Origin: an uncultured Paraprevotella sp.
GTDB taxonomy: Bacteria; Bacteroidota; Bacteroidia; Bacteroidales; Bacteroidaceae
Direction: 5' to 3'
DNA length: 64,000 nt
Assembly: GCA_944320765.1 (NCBI GenBank)
Contig: CALUIS010000013.1
Location: forward strand, 1 to 64,000
Each line of letters opens with the position of its first letter. Position 1 is the stretch's first letter. The notes beneath the pieces were generated by a model that had not been told where the DNA came from, did not search any database, and saw only the letters and a program-made list of their open reading frames with translations. The position numbers and the translations under genes were made by a program. Positions 51,994 through 61,805 of the stretch are shown piece after piece.

Positions 51994-53718
51994 TTATTCT
52001 TGATACGCCTCCTCGTGTACGCCGCTCACGGCCCGTCCGCTGGGTTCGTTCCGGCCTTTGAAAGAGGCGTCCCAGGCCAAAGCCTCGGCCGTGGAGCAAG
52101 CCACGCTGGGCACGCTGGGCACGCTGCGGGCCGCGCTCTCGCTGGGGAAGTATTCCTCGAAGATGCTGCGGTAATAATATTCCTCCTTGTTCATCGGCGG
52201 GTTAACGGGGAAACGCTCGGCGGCATGCGCCATCTGCTCGTCCGTGACGGCTTGGGCGGTGATGTCCTTCAGCGTGTCGATCCAGCTGTAGCCCACGCCG
52301 TCGCTGAACTGCTCCTTCTGCCGCCAAGCCACACTTTCGGGCAGGAGGCCGGAGAAGGCGTCGCGCACGACTTTCTTCTCGATGGTCTTGCCCGGACACA
52401 TCTTGACCGCCGGGTTGAGGCGCATGGCCACGTCGAGGAATTCCTTGTCGAGGAAAGGCACGCGGCCTTCCACGCCCCACGCCGAGAGCGACTTGTTGGC
52501 CCTGAGGCAGTCGTATAGGTGGAGTTTGGAAAGCTTGCGCACCGTCTCTTCGTGGAAGGCGCGCGCGTCCGGTGCCTTGTGGAAATAAAGGTAACCGCCG
52601 AACACCTCGTCCGCGCCCTCGCCGCTCAGCACCATCTTGATGCCCATGCTCTTGATGACGCGGGCCAGAAGGTACATGGGCGTGGAGGCCCGCACGGTGG
52701 TCACGTCATACGTCTCGATGTAATAGATGACGTCGCGCACGGCATCCAGTCCCTCCTGGATGGTGTAGTGGATTTCGTGGTGTACCGTGCCGATATGTTC
52801 CGCCACCTCGCGGGCCTTGGCCAGGTCCGGCGAGCCTTCCAGGCCCACGGCGAAACTATGCAGCTGCGGCCACCAGGCCTCTTTCTGCCCGTCGGTCTCT
52901 ATGCGGCGGCTGGCAAACTGCCGCGCCACGGCCGAGATGACCGAACTGTCCAGCCCGCCGGAGAGCAGCACGCCGTAGGGCACATCGCTCATCAGCTGGC
53001 GGCGCACGGCAGCTTCGAGCGCGTCGCGTACGGCCCGGACTTGGACGGCGTAGCTGTCCTCTTCCGGGGACGTGACGGTGGCGTTGGCGGCCCGTGGCGT
53101 GTAGTTGTCCTTCACGGCCTCATACTCCATCCAGTCGCGGTGGTACCAGCGGGTCGTCTTCCCGTCCTTGCTCCAGTAGTAATGCCCGGGGAGGAACGGC
53201 TCGTACGTGTCGCAGAAACCTTCGAGGGCTTTCAGCTCGCTGGCGCAATAGACGCGGCCTTCCCGGTCGTGTCCGATGTAGAGGGGGATGACACCGATGG
53301 GGTCGCGGGCGATGAGGAAGGCGTCCTGCTCCTCATCGTAGAGCGCGAAGGCGAAGATGCCGTTCAGGTCCTCCAGGAAGGCGGTGCCTTTGTCGCGGTA
53401 GAGCGCGAGGATGACCTCGCAGTCGCTTCCCGTCTGGAAGTCGTAGCGTCCGGCATACCGCGCACGGATGTCGCGGTGGTTGTAAATCTCGCCGTTCACG
53501 GCCAGAACCTGTTTCCTGTCCGGGGAGTAGAGCGGCTGCCCGCCGCTTTGAGGGTCCACGATTGAGAGCCGCTCGTGGCAAAGTATGGCACTCTTGCCAC
53601 AATAGATGCCGCTCCAGTCCGGTCCGCGGTGGCGTATCTTCTTGGACATGGCCAGTGCTTTCCGGCGCAGTTCAGGCGTTTGTTCCTTGATATTGAAAAT
53701 GGCTGTAATTCCACACAT
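51994..53718 (-). CDS. asnB: Asparagine synthase B (glutamine-hydrolysing)
   Basis: A 574-residue enzyme with an N-terminal Ntn glutaminase domain (MCGITAIFN, nucleophile Cys2; [26 protein letters not shown]) and a C-terminal synthetase domain ([15 protein letters not shown], the PP-loop; [20 protein letters not shown], in part). The C-terminal tail (residues of about 550-574, rich in Ser, Val and Glu) is longer than in E. coli AsnB. Lies 13 bp after gltD in the operon. Confidence 0.96.
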   Translation of the reverse strand: MCGITAIFNIKEQTPELRRKALAMSKKIRHRGPDWSGIYCGKSAILCHERLSIVDPQSGGQPLYSPDRKQVLAVNGEIYNHRDIRARYAGRYDFQTGSDCEVILALYRDKGTAFLEDLNGIFAFALYDEEQDAFLIARDPIGVIPLYIGHDREGRVYCASELKALEGFCDTYEPFLPGHYYWSKDGKTTRWYHRDWMEYEAVKDNYTPRAANATVTSPEEDSYAVQVRAVRDALEAAVRRQLMSDVPYGVLLSGGLDSSVISAVARQFASRRIETDGQKEAWWPQLHSFAVGLEGSPDLAKAREVAEHIGTVHHEIHYTIQEGLDAVRDVIYYIETYDVTTVRASTPMYLLARVIKSMGIKMVLSGEGADEVFGGYLYFHKAPDARAFHEETVRKLSKLHLYDCLRANKSLSAWGVEGRVPFLDKEFLDVAMRLNPAVKMCPGKTIEKKVVRDAFSGLLPESVAWRQKEQFSDGVGYSWIDTLKDITAQAVTDEQMAHAAERFPVNPPMNKEEYYYRSIFEEYFPSESAARSVPSVPSVACSTAEALAWDASFKGRNEPSGRAVSGVHEEAYQE

Positions 53719-53731
53719 GATGTCTGTCTTT

Positions 53732-55075
53732 TTAGGGTTGGAGATATTGGTCGATGTCGGCGGCGGCTTTCCGTCCGCCGGCGATGCAGCGCACGACGAG
53801 GCTGGCTCCCGTGGCGGCGTCGCCCGCCACGAACACGTTCGCGGGGAATTCCGGTTGCTTGGGACGGAGGAAGCCCATGGCCAGCAGGACGAGGTCGGCG
53901 GGGATGACTTCCGTCCGGCCCGTGGGCTTCATTACCGGACGGCCTCCGTCCGGTGCGGGAATCCATTCCACCTCTTCCACTTCCACGCCGCAGACCCTCC
54001 CGTCTTCCGTGCCGATGAACCGTTTCGAGTTCAGGCACCAGCGGCGCACGCAGCCTTCCTCGTGGCTGGAGCTGGTTTTCAGCACCACCGGCCACTGCGG
54101 CCACGGCGTGGCCGGATTGTGCCCGACGGGCGGTTTGGGCATGATTTCAATCTGGGTGACATCCACCGCTCCCTGGCGGTGGCTCGTGCCGATGCAGTCG
54201 CTTCCCGTGTCGCCTCCGCCGATGACCAGCACGCGCTTGCCCTTGGCGGTGACGCGCTCGTCCTTGCTGAAGGTCTGTCCCGCCAGCACGCGGTTCTGCT
54301 GTGCCAGCATCTCAAGGGCCAGGTGGATGCCTTTCAGCCCACGCCCGGGGATGTCCAGGTCCCGTGCCTGGGGGGTGCCGGTGCAGACGCAGTAGGCCTC
54401 GAACCCTTCGGGGAGGTGTTCCACGTCGACGGGCGTGCTGGTCTTGAAGGCGATGCCTTCCGCCTCCATCACCGCGATGCGGCGGTCGATGATGGCCTTG
54501 TTCAGCTTGAAGTTGGGGATGCCGAACCGTAGCAGTCCGCCGATGTATTCGTCCTTTTCAAATACCGTCACGGCATATCCCTTCAGGTTCAGTTGGTTGG
54601 CGGCGGCCAGCCCGGCAGGCCCCGAACCGATGACGGCCACGCTTATCCCGTTGCGGCGGATGGTGCGTGGCTGCACGAAGCCTTCCCTGAAGGCCGCCTC
54701 CACGATGGCCGCCTCGTCCTCGCGGATGGTGACGGGGGCGTCGAGGGTCAGTTTCAGCACGCAGCTCTTCTCGCACAAGGCCGGACAGACGCGCCCCGTG
54801 AATTCAGGAAAGTCGTTCGTGGCGTTCAATATCTCGTACGCCTCTTTCCACTTCCCCTTGTAGAGCGCGTCCTGGAATTCGGGCGGGCGGTTGCCCAGGG
54901 GGCAGGCCCAGTGGCAGAAAGGCACGCCGCAGTCCATGCAGCGCGAGGCCTGCTGCTTCCGTTCGCCGGTGTTGAGGGTTTGTTCCACTTCTCCGTAGTC
55001 GTTGATGCGGTCGTGTACCGGACGGTATCCGGCTTCCTGCCGCGGTATGGTGAGGAATGCTTTAGGGTTTCCCAT
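53732..55075 (-). CDS. gltD: Glutamate synthase, small (beta) subunit
   Basis: A 447-residue flavoprotein that takes electrons from NADPH for glutamate synthase. N-terminal cysteine-rich cluster region (CMDCGVPFCHWACPLGN and RVCPALCEKSCV), then FAD-binding GSGPAGLAAANQLNLKG and YIGGLLRFGIPNFKL, and the NADPH-binding GGGDTGSDCIGTS. The C-terminus VFVAGDAATGASLVVRCIAGG is typical. Lies 34 bp after gltB. Confidence 0.96.
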   Translation of the reverse strand: MGNPKAFLTIPRQEAGYRPVHDRINDYGEVEQTLNTGERKQQASRCMDCGVPFCHWACPLGNRPPEFQDALYKGKWKEAYEILNATNDFPEFTGRVCPALCEKSCVLKLTLDAPVTIREDEAAIVEAAFREGFVQPRTIRRNGISVAVIGSGPAGLAAANQLNLKGYAVTVFEKDEYIGGLLRFGIPNFKLNKAIIDRRIAVMEAEGIAFKTSTPVDVEHLPEGFEAYCVCTGTPQARDLDIPGRGLKGIHLALEMLAQQNRVLAGQTFSKDERVTAKGKRVLVIGGGDTGSDCIGTSHRQGAVDVTQIEIMPKPPVGHNPATPWPQWPVVLKTSSSHEEGCVRRWCLNSKRFIGTEDGRVCGVEVEEVEWIPAPDGGRPVMKPTGRTEVIPADLVLLAMGFLRPKQPEFPANVFVAGDAATGASLVVRCIAGGRKAAADIDQYLQP

Positions 55076-55109
55076 TTTGTCGTTATGTTTTTAAGTTGTC
55101 GTGAATTGG

Positions 55110-58100
55110 TTAATAATCCCGTTGCACGTCGGCAATCTTCTGCTGCAGCTTGCGCATCTGCTCTTCGGCCAGCACCCGCTTGTATTCGATGGGGGTCACC
55201 TGGATGAACTCCTCCACGTAGCGCGGCCATTCGTCCAGCATCGTGCGGGCCAGCTTGGAACCCGTGTAGAGGTAGTGCTGGCGGATGAGTTCGTGCAGTT
55301 CCTTGCGCGAGGCGGAGTCTTCCAGCAGGGAGAGTTCCACCATCTCCATGTTGCAGAAATAGTCGAACGTGTGGTTCTTGTCCCAGACGTAGGCCACGCC
55401 GCCGCTCATTCCCGCGGCGAAGTTGCGGCCCGTCTCGCCCAGCACGACCACCCGTCCGCCGGTCATGTATTCGCAGCAATGGTCGCCCGTGCCTTCCACC
55501 ACGGCGATGGCACCCGAGTTGCGCACGGCGAAGCGTTCGCCCACCCGTCCGTTGATGTAGACCTCGCCGCTTGTGGCGCCGTATAATATGGTATTGCCCG
55601 CGATGGTGTTGTTCTCCGCCTCGAAGTCCGAGCGGACGGGAGGCTGCACGGAGATGTGTCCGCCGCTCAGCCCTTTGCCCAGGTAGTCGTTCGCCTCGCC
55701 TTCGAGCTTGAAGCTGATGCCGTGTGCCAGGAAGGCGCCGAAGCTCTGTCCGGCCGAGCCTTTGAATTTCACGTTGAGGGTCTGTTCCGGCAGTCCGGCG
55801 TTGCCGTAGCGTGCGGCCACGGCCCCCGAGAGCATGGCACCCACGGAACGGTCGGTGTTGGCGATGGCATATTCCAGCGACATTTCTTTCTTCTGTTCGA
55901 TGGCGTCGTGGGCGGCGGCCAGGATTTCCACGTCTTTCACGTGTTCGATGTCGTGGTGCTGGTCGGTCGTGTGGTGGATGTCGGCATCGTTCTCCACCTT
56001 GTGCAGCAGGCGGCCGAAGTCGAGCAGGGCGGTCTTCGTGTCCTTCTCGCGCGGCTTGATGTCTATCAGGTCGGTGCGTCCCACGATGTCCTCCAGCCGC
56101 GTGAATCCCATCTCGGCCAGATACTCGCGCACTTCCTGTGCCAGGAAGCGGAAGTAGTTCACCACATATTTATAATGCCCGCGGAAGTGTTCGCGCAGCC
56201 TGGGATCTTGCGTGGCCACGCCTACGGGGCAGAGGTTCGTGTGGCATTTGCGCATCATCACGCAGCCCAGCACGATCAGGGCCGTCGTGCCGAAGCCGAA
56301 CTCCTCCGCTCCGAGCAGGGCCATGCTGATGATATCCCGCCCGGTCTTGAGCTGCCCGTCGGTCTGCAGGCGCACCTTTCCGCGCAGCCCGTTGAGCACC
56401 AACGTCTGTTGCGTCTCGCTCAGGCCGATTTCGGGCGGGATTCCCGCGTAGCGCATGGACGAGGCCGGAGAGGCCCCCGTGCCGCCTTCCGCGCCGGAGA
56501 TGACGATGAGGTCGGCCTTGGCCTTGGCCACGCCGGCGGCGATGGTGCCCACGCCGCTTTCGGCCACCAGCTTCACGCTGATCTTGGCTTTCGGGTTGAC
56601 ATTCTTCAGGTCGAAGATCAGCTGTGCCAGGTCCTCGATGGAGTAGATGTCGTGGTGGGGCGGGGGGGAGATGAGCGAGATGCCCGGGATGGAGTGGCGG
56701 GTCTTGGCGATGACCTCGTCCACCTTGAAGCCGGGGAGCTGCCCGCCTTCGCCCGGTTTCGCGCCTTGTGCCACCTTGATTTGTATTTCCTCGGCGTTGA
56801 CGAGGTATTCCGCTGTCACGCCGAAACGCCCCGAGGCAATCTGCTTGGTCTTGCTGTTCAGCGAGATGCCGTCGTGGCTCTCATGGAAACGGTCGCTGTC
56901 CTCGCCGCCCTCGCCGGTGTTGCTTCTCGCGCCCAGCTCGTTCATGGCCAGGGCCAACGCCTCGTGGGCTTCCTTGCTGATGGCGCCGAACGACATGGCT
57001 CCCGTGACGAAATGGCGGACGATGTCTTCCACCGGTTCCACCCGGTCGATGTCAATCGGGTTACGCTTGAAGCTGAAGAAGTCGCGCAGGAAGATGGGGC
57101 GGTCCTTCTCGTCCGCCAGGCGGGTGAATTCCTTGAACTTCTTGTAGCTGCCCGTGCGGGTGGCCAGCTGGAGCGTGGAGATGGTTTCCGGGTTCCAGGC
57201 ATGGCGCTCGCCGTCCTTGCGGTAGGAGAACAGCCCGATGTGCGGGAGCAGGCCGTCCGTCTCTTCCGGGCCGAAGCCTGCCGCGTGGAATGCGGCATAG
57301 TCCCGTGCGATTTCTTCCAGGCGGATGCCGCCGATGGTGGATGTGGCAGTGCCGAAATAAGCCTTGAGCAGCTCCTCGCCCAGTCCCACGGCCTCGAAAA
57401 TCTTGGCCCCGCGGTAGGAGCGGATGGTGCTGATGCCCATCTTGCTCATGATTTTGTAGAGGCCCTTGCAGACGGCCTTGATGTAGTTCTTTTCCGCCGT
57501 CTCGTAGTTCATCTGTATTTCCCCCCGCTTCACCAGGTCGTCCAGCACGGCGAACGCCATGTAAGGATTGATGGCGCTGGCCCCGTAGCCCAGCAGCAGG
57601 GCGGCGTGCATCACCTCGCGGATTTCGCCGCTCTCCACCACCAAGGCGGTCTGCACCCGCTTCTGGACGGAAATCAAATGGTGGTGCACCGCACTGACAG
57701 CCAGTAGCGAAGGGATGGCCGCATGGGTGGAATCCACGCCACGGTCGGAGAGGATGATATAGTTCACCCCGTTGTCCACCGACGCTTCGGCTTTTCGGCA
57801 CAAGTCGTCCAAGGCTTCCTGCAGGGCGGCTTTTCCGCGGGCTGCCTCGAATGTGATAGAGAGCTTCACGGTGTTGAAGCCTTTATACCGGATGTTGCAG
57901 AGGATGTCCAGCTGCGTGTTGGTCAGCACGGGATGGGGCAGGCGCACCATCTTGCAGTGCGTCTCGCTGGGTTGCAGGATGTTCATGCCCACGGCCCCGA
58001 TATATTCGGTGAGCGACATGACCAGTTCCTCGCGGATGGGGTCGATGGCCGGGTTCGTCACCTGGGCGAATTGCTGCCGGAAGTAGTTGAACAACAGCTG

Positions 58101-59633
58101 CGGCCTGTCCGACAGCACGGCCAGCGGCGTGTCGTTTCCCATGGAGGCCGTGGGTTCCGCCCCGTTTGCGGCCATAGGCATGAGGGTGCGTTCGATGTCC
58201 TCGCGGGTGTAGCCGAAGGTGCGGAGCCGCCGGCCGTAGTCCGGCACGCTGTTTTCCGCTTTCCGTCCGCTCCGCAGGGTGTCCAGCTCGATGCGGTTGG
58301 CGGACAGCCACTGGCGGTAGGGCTTGGCGGAGGCCAGCTGCTCCTTCAGCTCGCCATCGTAATAGATGCGGCCTTCCTGCGTGTCCACCAGCAGGATCTT
58401 GCCCGGCTGGAGCCGTCCTTTTTCCTTGATGTCGCCCGGCTCGAAGGGGATGACCCCCGCTTCGCTGGCCACGACCATCATGTCGTTTTTCGTGATGAGG
58501 TAGCGGGCCGGACGGAGGCCGTTGCGGTCGAGCATCCCGCCGGCATAGCGCCCGTCGCTGAACAGCAGGGCGGCCGGCCCGTCCCATGGCTCCATCAGGA
58601 TGGAGTGGTATTCGTAGAATGCCTTCAGGTCTTCGCTGATGGGGTTCTTGTCGTTGAACGATTCCGGGACGAGCATGGCCATGGCGTGCGGCAGGCTCAG
58701 TCCGGACATGACGAAGAACTCCAGCGCGTTGTCCAATGAGGCGCTGTCGCTCATGCCGGGCTGCAGGATGGGGCGTATCTGCCGGATGTCGCCCAGGGCG
58801 GGCGTGGAAAGCACGCTCTCGCGGGCTTCCATCCAGCCCCGGTTGCCCCGGATGGTGTTGATTTCCCCGTTGTGGGCCAGCAGCCGGAACGGTTGGGCCA
58901 GGCTCCATGTGGGGAACGTGTTGGTGCTGAACCGGGAATGCACCAGTGCCAGCCCGCTGGTGAAATACGGTTGGGTGAGGTCCGTGAAGTATTCCCGCAC
59001 TTGCGTGGACGACAGCATCCCTTTGTAGATGATATTCTTGCTTGACAGCGAGACGATATAAAAGTCTTTGTGGCGCACTTGGCGTTCTATCCTTTTCCGG
59101 ATGAGATAGAGGCTTCGTTCCAGATTGCCCGTATGCGACGCCCCCGTGACGAACACCTGCTTGATGTCCGGTTCGGTGGCGGCCGCGTCTTTTCCCAGAA
59201 TCTCGGAACGCACCGGCACGTTGCGCAAGTGCATGAGGTTCAACCCTTCGCGCTCAATCTCTTCTATCATCACGCTCAGGATGCGGGCTTGTTCCTTTTC
59301 CTCCTTGGGAAGGAACACCAGCCCCGTGCCGTATTTTCCTTTTTCCGGCACGGGTATGCCTTGCAGCAGGATGAACTCGTGGGGAATCTGGAGCATGATG
59401 CCGGCCCCGTCGCCCGTCTTGTTGTCCGCTCCTTCCGCGCCGCGGTGCTTCATGTTCTCCAGCACTTTCAGTGCCGCGTCCACGAGTTCGTGCGATTTGT
59501 TCCCGTGGATGTTCACAATCATTCCCACGCCGCAGGCGTCGTGTTCGTTTGCCGCGTCATACAGGCCGGCTTGTGCGTCGGCCCGGCGTGGTCGTTCTTC
59601 TTCTTTTGCTTTGATAAAAAGTTTTCTTTTCAT
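55110..59633 (-). CDS. gltB: Glutamate synthase, large (alpha) subunit
   Basis: A 1507-residue enzyme. After a propeptide of 33 residues, Cys34 in EHDACGVGM is the Ntn glutaminase nucleophile. Then come the central domain, the FMN-binding synthase domain (TGAMSFGAISKEAHEALA, RSNTGEGGEDSDRF), the [3Fe-4S] motif CVMMRKCHTNLCPVGVATQ, and the GXGXG beta-helix repeat domain (GEVYINGRVGERFAVRNSGAIAVVEGTGDHC in part, GRVVVLGETGRNFAAGMSGG). Together with GltD it makes glutamate from 2-oxoglutarate and glutamine, completing the GS/GOGAT route whose GS lies in the operon at 35.6-40.4 kb. Confidence 0.97.
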   Translation of the reverse strand: MKRKLFIKAKEEERPRRADAQAGLYDAANEHDACGVGMIVNIHGNKSHELVDAALKVLENMKHRGAEGADNKTGDGAGIMLQIPHEFILLQGIPVPEKGKYGTGLVFLPKEEKEQARILSVMIEEIEREGLNLMHLRNVPVRSEILGKDAAATEPDIKQVFVTGASHTGNLERSLYLIRKRIERQVRHKDFYIVSLSSKNIIYKGMLSSTQVREYFTDLTQPYFTSGLALVHSRFSTNTFPTWSLAQPFRLLAHNGEINTIRGNRGWMEARESVLSTPALGDIRQIRPILQPGMSDSASLDNALEFFVMSGLSLPHAMAMLVPESFNDKNPISEDLKAFYEYHSILMEPWDGPAALLFSDGRYAGGMLDRNGLRPARYLITKNDMMVVASEAGVIPFEPGDIKEKGRLQPGKILLVDTQEGRIYYDGELKEQLASAKPYRQWLSANRIELDTLRSGRKAENSVPDYGRRLRTFGYTREDIERTLMPMAANGAEPTASMGNDTPLAVLSDRPQLLFNYFRQQFAQVTNPAIDPIREELVMSLTEYIGAVGMNILQPSETHCKMVRLPHPVLTNTQLDILCNIRYKGFNTVKLSITFEAARGKAALQEALDDLCRKAEASVDNGVNYIILSDRGVDSTHAAIPSLLAVSAVHHHLISVQKRVQTALVVESGEIREVMHAALLLGYGASAINPYMAFAVLDDLVKRGEIQMNYETAEKNYIKAVCKGLYKIMSKMGISTIRSYRGAKIFEAVGLGEELLKAYFGTATSTIGGIRLEEIARDYAAFHAAGFGPEETDGLLPHIGLFSYRKDGERHAWNPETISTLQLATRTGSYKKFKEFTRLADEKDRPIFLRDFFSFKRNPIDIDRVEPVEDIVRHFVTGAMSFGAISKEAHEALALAMNELGARSNTGEGGEDSDRFHESHDGISLNSKTKQIASGRFGVTAEYLVNAEEIQIKVAQGAKPGEGGQLPGFKVDEVIAKTRHSIPGISLISPPPHHDIYSIEDLAQLIFDLKNVNPKAKISVKLVAESGVGTIAAGVAKAKADLIVISGAEGGTGASPASSMRYAGIPPEIGLSETQQTLVLNGLRGKVRLQTDGQLKTGRDIISMALLGAEEFGFGTTALIVLGCVMMRKCHTNLCPVGVATQDPRLREHFRGHYKYVVNYFRFLAQEVREYLAEMGFTRLEDIVGRTDLIDIKPREKDTKTALLDFGRLLHKVENDADIHHTTDQHHDIEHVKDVEILAAAHDAIEQKKEMSLEYAIANTDRSVGAMLSGAVAARYGNAGLPEQTLNVKFKGSAGQSFGAFLAHGISFKLEGEANDYLGKGLSGGHISVQPPVRSDFEAENNTIAGNTILYGATSGEVYINGRVGERFAVRNSGAIAVVEGTGDHCCEYMTGGRVVVLGETGRNFAAGMSGGVAYVWDKNHTFDYFCNMEMVELSLLEDSASRKELHELIRQHYLYTGSKLARTMLDEWPRYVEEFIQVTPIEYKRVLAEEQMRKLQQKIADVQRDY

Positions 59634-59688
59634 TGCTTTTTCTGCCTATATGTATCGATATTCTTTCTTTTGCTGTCTATTTGTTTTG

Positions 59689-59696
59689 CAAAAATA
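59689..59696 (-). promoter_or_regulatory. -7 box of the gltB operon
   Basis: TATTTTTG on the minus strand; leader of about 50 nt to the ATG at 59633. A -33 TTTG at standard distance is not visible, which could mean activation by a nitrogen regulator. Confidence 0.5.
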
Positions 59697-59926
59697 CAAA
59701 TCTTATTTCAAAATGCCGCATCGTCCGTGCGTGTTTTTCGCAAAAAAGATTCTGTTTTTGTGGTTCCGGTGTCAATCTTGCGCTATTTCGTCCCTCCAGA
59801 TGACAAAACAGCGCATATTGGCTTTGAAAAGTGAGCTTCTGAAACGAGAGCGGGACGGTAGGAATTTCGTGGGGAGGAATCTCCAGCCGCGCAGGTGCCG
59901 GAATGTCGCCAAATCCCGGGATTTCC

Positions 59927-60442
59927 TGTCAAAAAGGAAGGTTTTCCGCCAGATTCCGCGTCCGTGCGGTGGGGCGGCAAGGCGGAAACAGGTGCCGAAT
60001 TGTTAAAAAACAGGCGCGGGAACTGTCCGTATGGAGCATTTCTCCGCCTTGGCGGGCGTTTTCGTGCGGCAAAAACGGAATTTCTTTGCTGAAAGAAATT
60101 TCTTTCTTGCCGCAAGGACGCAAATTTCTTGCCGCAAAGAAATTCCCGGGAGTGTGGAAAGCGGGGAAAAGCGGGGCTTCGGGCCGGTTTTTCCTTCTGG
60201 TTGGAGGCCGCCCGCGTGCGAGACCCATTTGTCCTTTTGCCGGCTTTTTCCTTCACGGGCTGACGCGTGGACGGCATCCGTCCGCACGGCATCCCGCAGC
60301 GGGCGGCAAAGTGTCGCGGGAACCCGGCTTCCGGCTTTCATCCTGCATTTCCGCAGGCCCGCGAGGTTCGCGCATTTTCGCCCGCGCCCGTCCTTGCGCC
60401 CGTCCGCGCGATTCTCGCGGGGCTGGTTTTGACGTTTTGACA
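59927..60442 (+). repeat. Dispersed intergenic repeat, copy C
   Basis: 516 bp from TGTCAAAA (59927-59934) to TTTTGACA (60435-60442), the same length as copy B. Shared blocks in order: TTGTTAAAAA, GCATTTCTCCGCC (left arm of the stem-loop has decayed here), GTGCGGCAAAAA, GAAATTTC/TTGCCGCAA words, GGGGCTTCGGGC, GGCTGACGC, a GCGAG-TTCGC palindrome, and TTTTGACAAAATG. It lies between gltB and the small RNA candidate. Non-coding. Confidence 0.85.
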
Positions 60443-60499
60443 AAATGGTATGTTGGCACTTCCGCCGCTTGCCGTGCTTCGGGGCCGCCGGGACGGGGC

Positions 60500-60604
60500 A
60501 AAAAAATATCCCGTCTCTGTCCAGAGGCGGGATACAAAAACACAAAAACTAAACTAAACTTTTAACTAAGCTATCCTTTAAAGTTTCACAACTTTATTTG
60601 TTCG
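60500..60604 (-). ncRNA. Candidate stand-alone small RNA, about 105 nt
   Basis: The segment has its own promoter (60608-60638) and ends at a Rho-independent terminator. It is AT-rich compared with the rest of the window. The 5' half can fold: AAACTTTAA pairs with TTAAAAGTTT across the loop AGGATAGCTTAG. It has no open frame with a credible start. The gap between the aroC stop and the promoter (about 60 bp) and the promoter itself argue against it being just the 3' end of the aroC mRNA, though read-through may add to it. Confidence 0.55.
60507..60534 (-). terminator. Terminator of the small RNA candidate / aroC transcript
   Basis: 12-bp stem (60507-60518 with 60523-60534, one G-T pair), 4-base loop, followed on the minus strand by seven T (60506-60500). 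Confidence 0.88.
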
Positions 60605-60607
60605 GCT

Positions 60608-60638
60608 CAAAGGTACTCCTTTTTGGGGAACTCTCCAA
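60608..60638 (-). promoter_or_regulatory. Promoter of the small RNA candidate
   Basis: On the minus strand: TTG (60638-60636), 20 bp, TACCTTTG (60615-60608). Matches the Bacteroidetes consensus, predicted start near 60604. No gene follows before the terminator. Confidence 0.65.
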
Positions 60639-60698
60639 GCGGAATCTATAAAAGGACGCTTTTTTTCTACGAAAAAGAACATTTTTTCCGCCTTCGGG

Positions 60699-61775
60699 TC
60701 AAAGACGGACGGTCTTGTCCAGCAGATAGTAGTCCAACACGGTCATGGCGGCCATGGCTTCTACGATGGGGACTGCGCGGGGGAGGACGCACGGGTCGTG
60801 GCGCCCGCGGGCTTTTAAGGTGGTGGGAGTGCCGTCCAGCGTGACGGTCTCTTGTTCCATGAGAAGGGTGGCCACCGGTTTGAACGCCACCCTGAAGTAG
60901 ATGTCCTCGCCGTTGCTGATGCCTCCTTGTATGCCTCCGCTGTGGTTGGTGCGTGTCCCGATTCTGCCGTCCTTGAGGATGAAGGCGTCGTTCTGTTCGC
61001 TTCCGCGTTGGCTTGCCCCGGCGAATCCCAAGCCGTATTCAAAACCTTTCACGGCATTGATGCCCAACATGGCTCCGCCCAATGCGGCGTGGAACTTTCC
61101 GAATACCGGTTCCCCCAATCCTGCGGGGCAGTGCTTGATGACTCCCGTGATGACTCCCCCGACGGTGTCGCCTTGTGCTTTCACCTCGGCAATCAGACGT
61201 TCCATTTCGGCCGCTTTTTGAGGGTCCGGACAGCGTACGGGATTGCTTTCAACCAAGGACGGGTCGTAGTGGGTATAATCTTGTTCCAAGGAGATGGGAC
61301 CCACTTGGGACGTGTAGGCGTAAACCTCCACTCCGATTTGCCGGAGGGCCAGCTTGGCCAGGGCGCCTCCCACGCAGCGGGCGATGGTCTCGCGGGCGGA
61401 AGAACGCCCGCCGCCCGCGTGGTCGCGGATGCCGTATTTCCGGGTATACGTGAAATCGGCATGTGACGGGCGGAAAAGGTTCCGTATGTTGTCGTAGTCG
61501 TTGGAATGCTGGTTGGTGTTGCGGACCAGGAAGCCGATGGGGCATCCGGTGGACTGGCCTTCGAACACGCCGGAGAGCAGTTCCACCCGGTCCGCTTCCT
61601 TGCGGGGCGTGGTGATGCTGCTTTGTCCCGGCCTTCTCCGGTCGAGTTCATGTTGGATGAAGTCCATGTCGATGCCTATGCCGGCGGGGAATCCGTCGAT
61701 GACTCCCCCCACGCCCGGTCCGTGGCTTTCCCCGAAAGATGTCAGGCGGAAAATATGGCCGAATGTGTTGCTCAT
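60699..61775 (-). CDS. aroC: Chorismate synthase
   Basis: A 358-residue enzyme making chorismate from EPSP, with a reduced flavin cofactor. Signature blocks are present: [20 protein letters not shown] at the N-terminus, [36 protein letters not shown] (the second signature), and [17 protein letters not shown] (third). Complete. It starts 30 bp after slyD and is likely in one transcript with it. Confidence 0.97.
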   Translation of the reverse strand: MSNTFGHIFRLTSFGESHGPGVGGVIDGFPAGIGIDMDFIQHELDRRRPGQSSITTPRKEADRVELLSGVFEGQSTGCPIGFLVRNTNQHSNDYDNIRNLFRPSHADFTYTRKYGIRDHAGGGRSSARETIARCVGGALAKLALRQIGVEVYAYTSQVGPISLEQDYTHYDPSLVESNPVRCPDPQKAAEMERLIAEVKAQGDTVGGVITGVIKHCPAGLGEPVFGKFHAALGGAMLGINAVKGFEYGLGFAGASQRGSEQNDAFILKDGRIGTRTNHSGGIQGGISNGEDIYFRVAFKPVATLLMEQETVTLDGTPTTLKARGRHDPCVLPRAVPIVEAMAAMTVLDYYLLDKTVRL

Positions 61776-61805
61776 ATATACCTATTATATATAGGGCCGG
61801 TTGTT

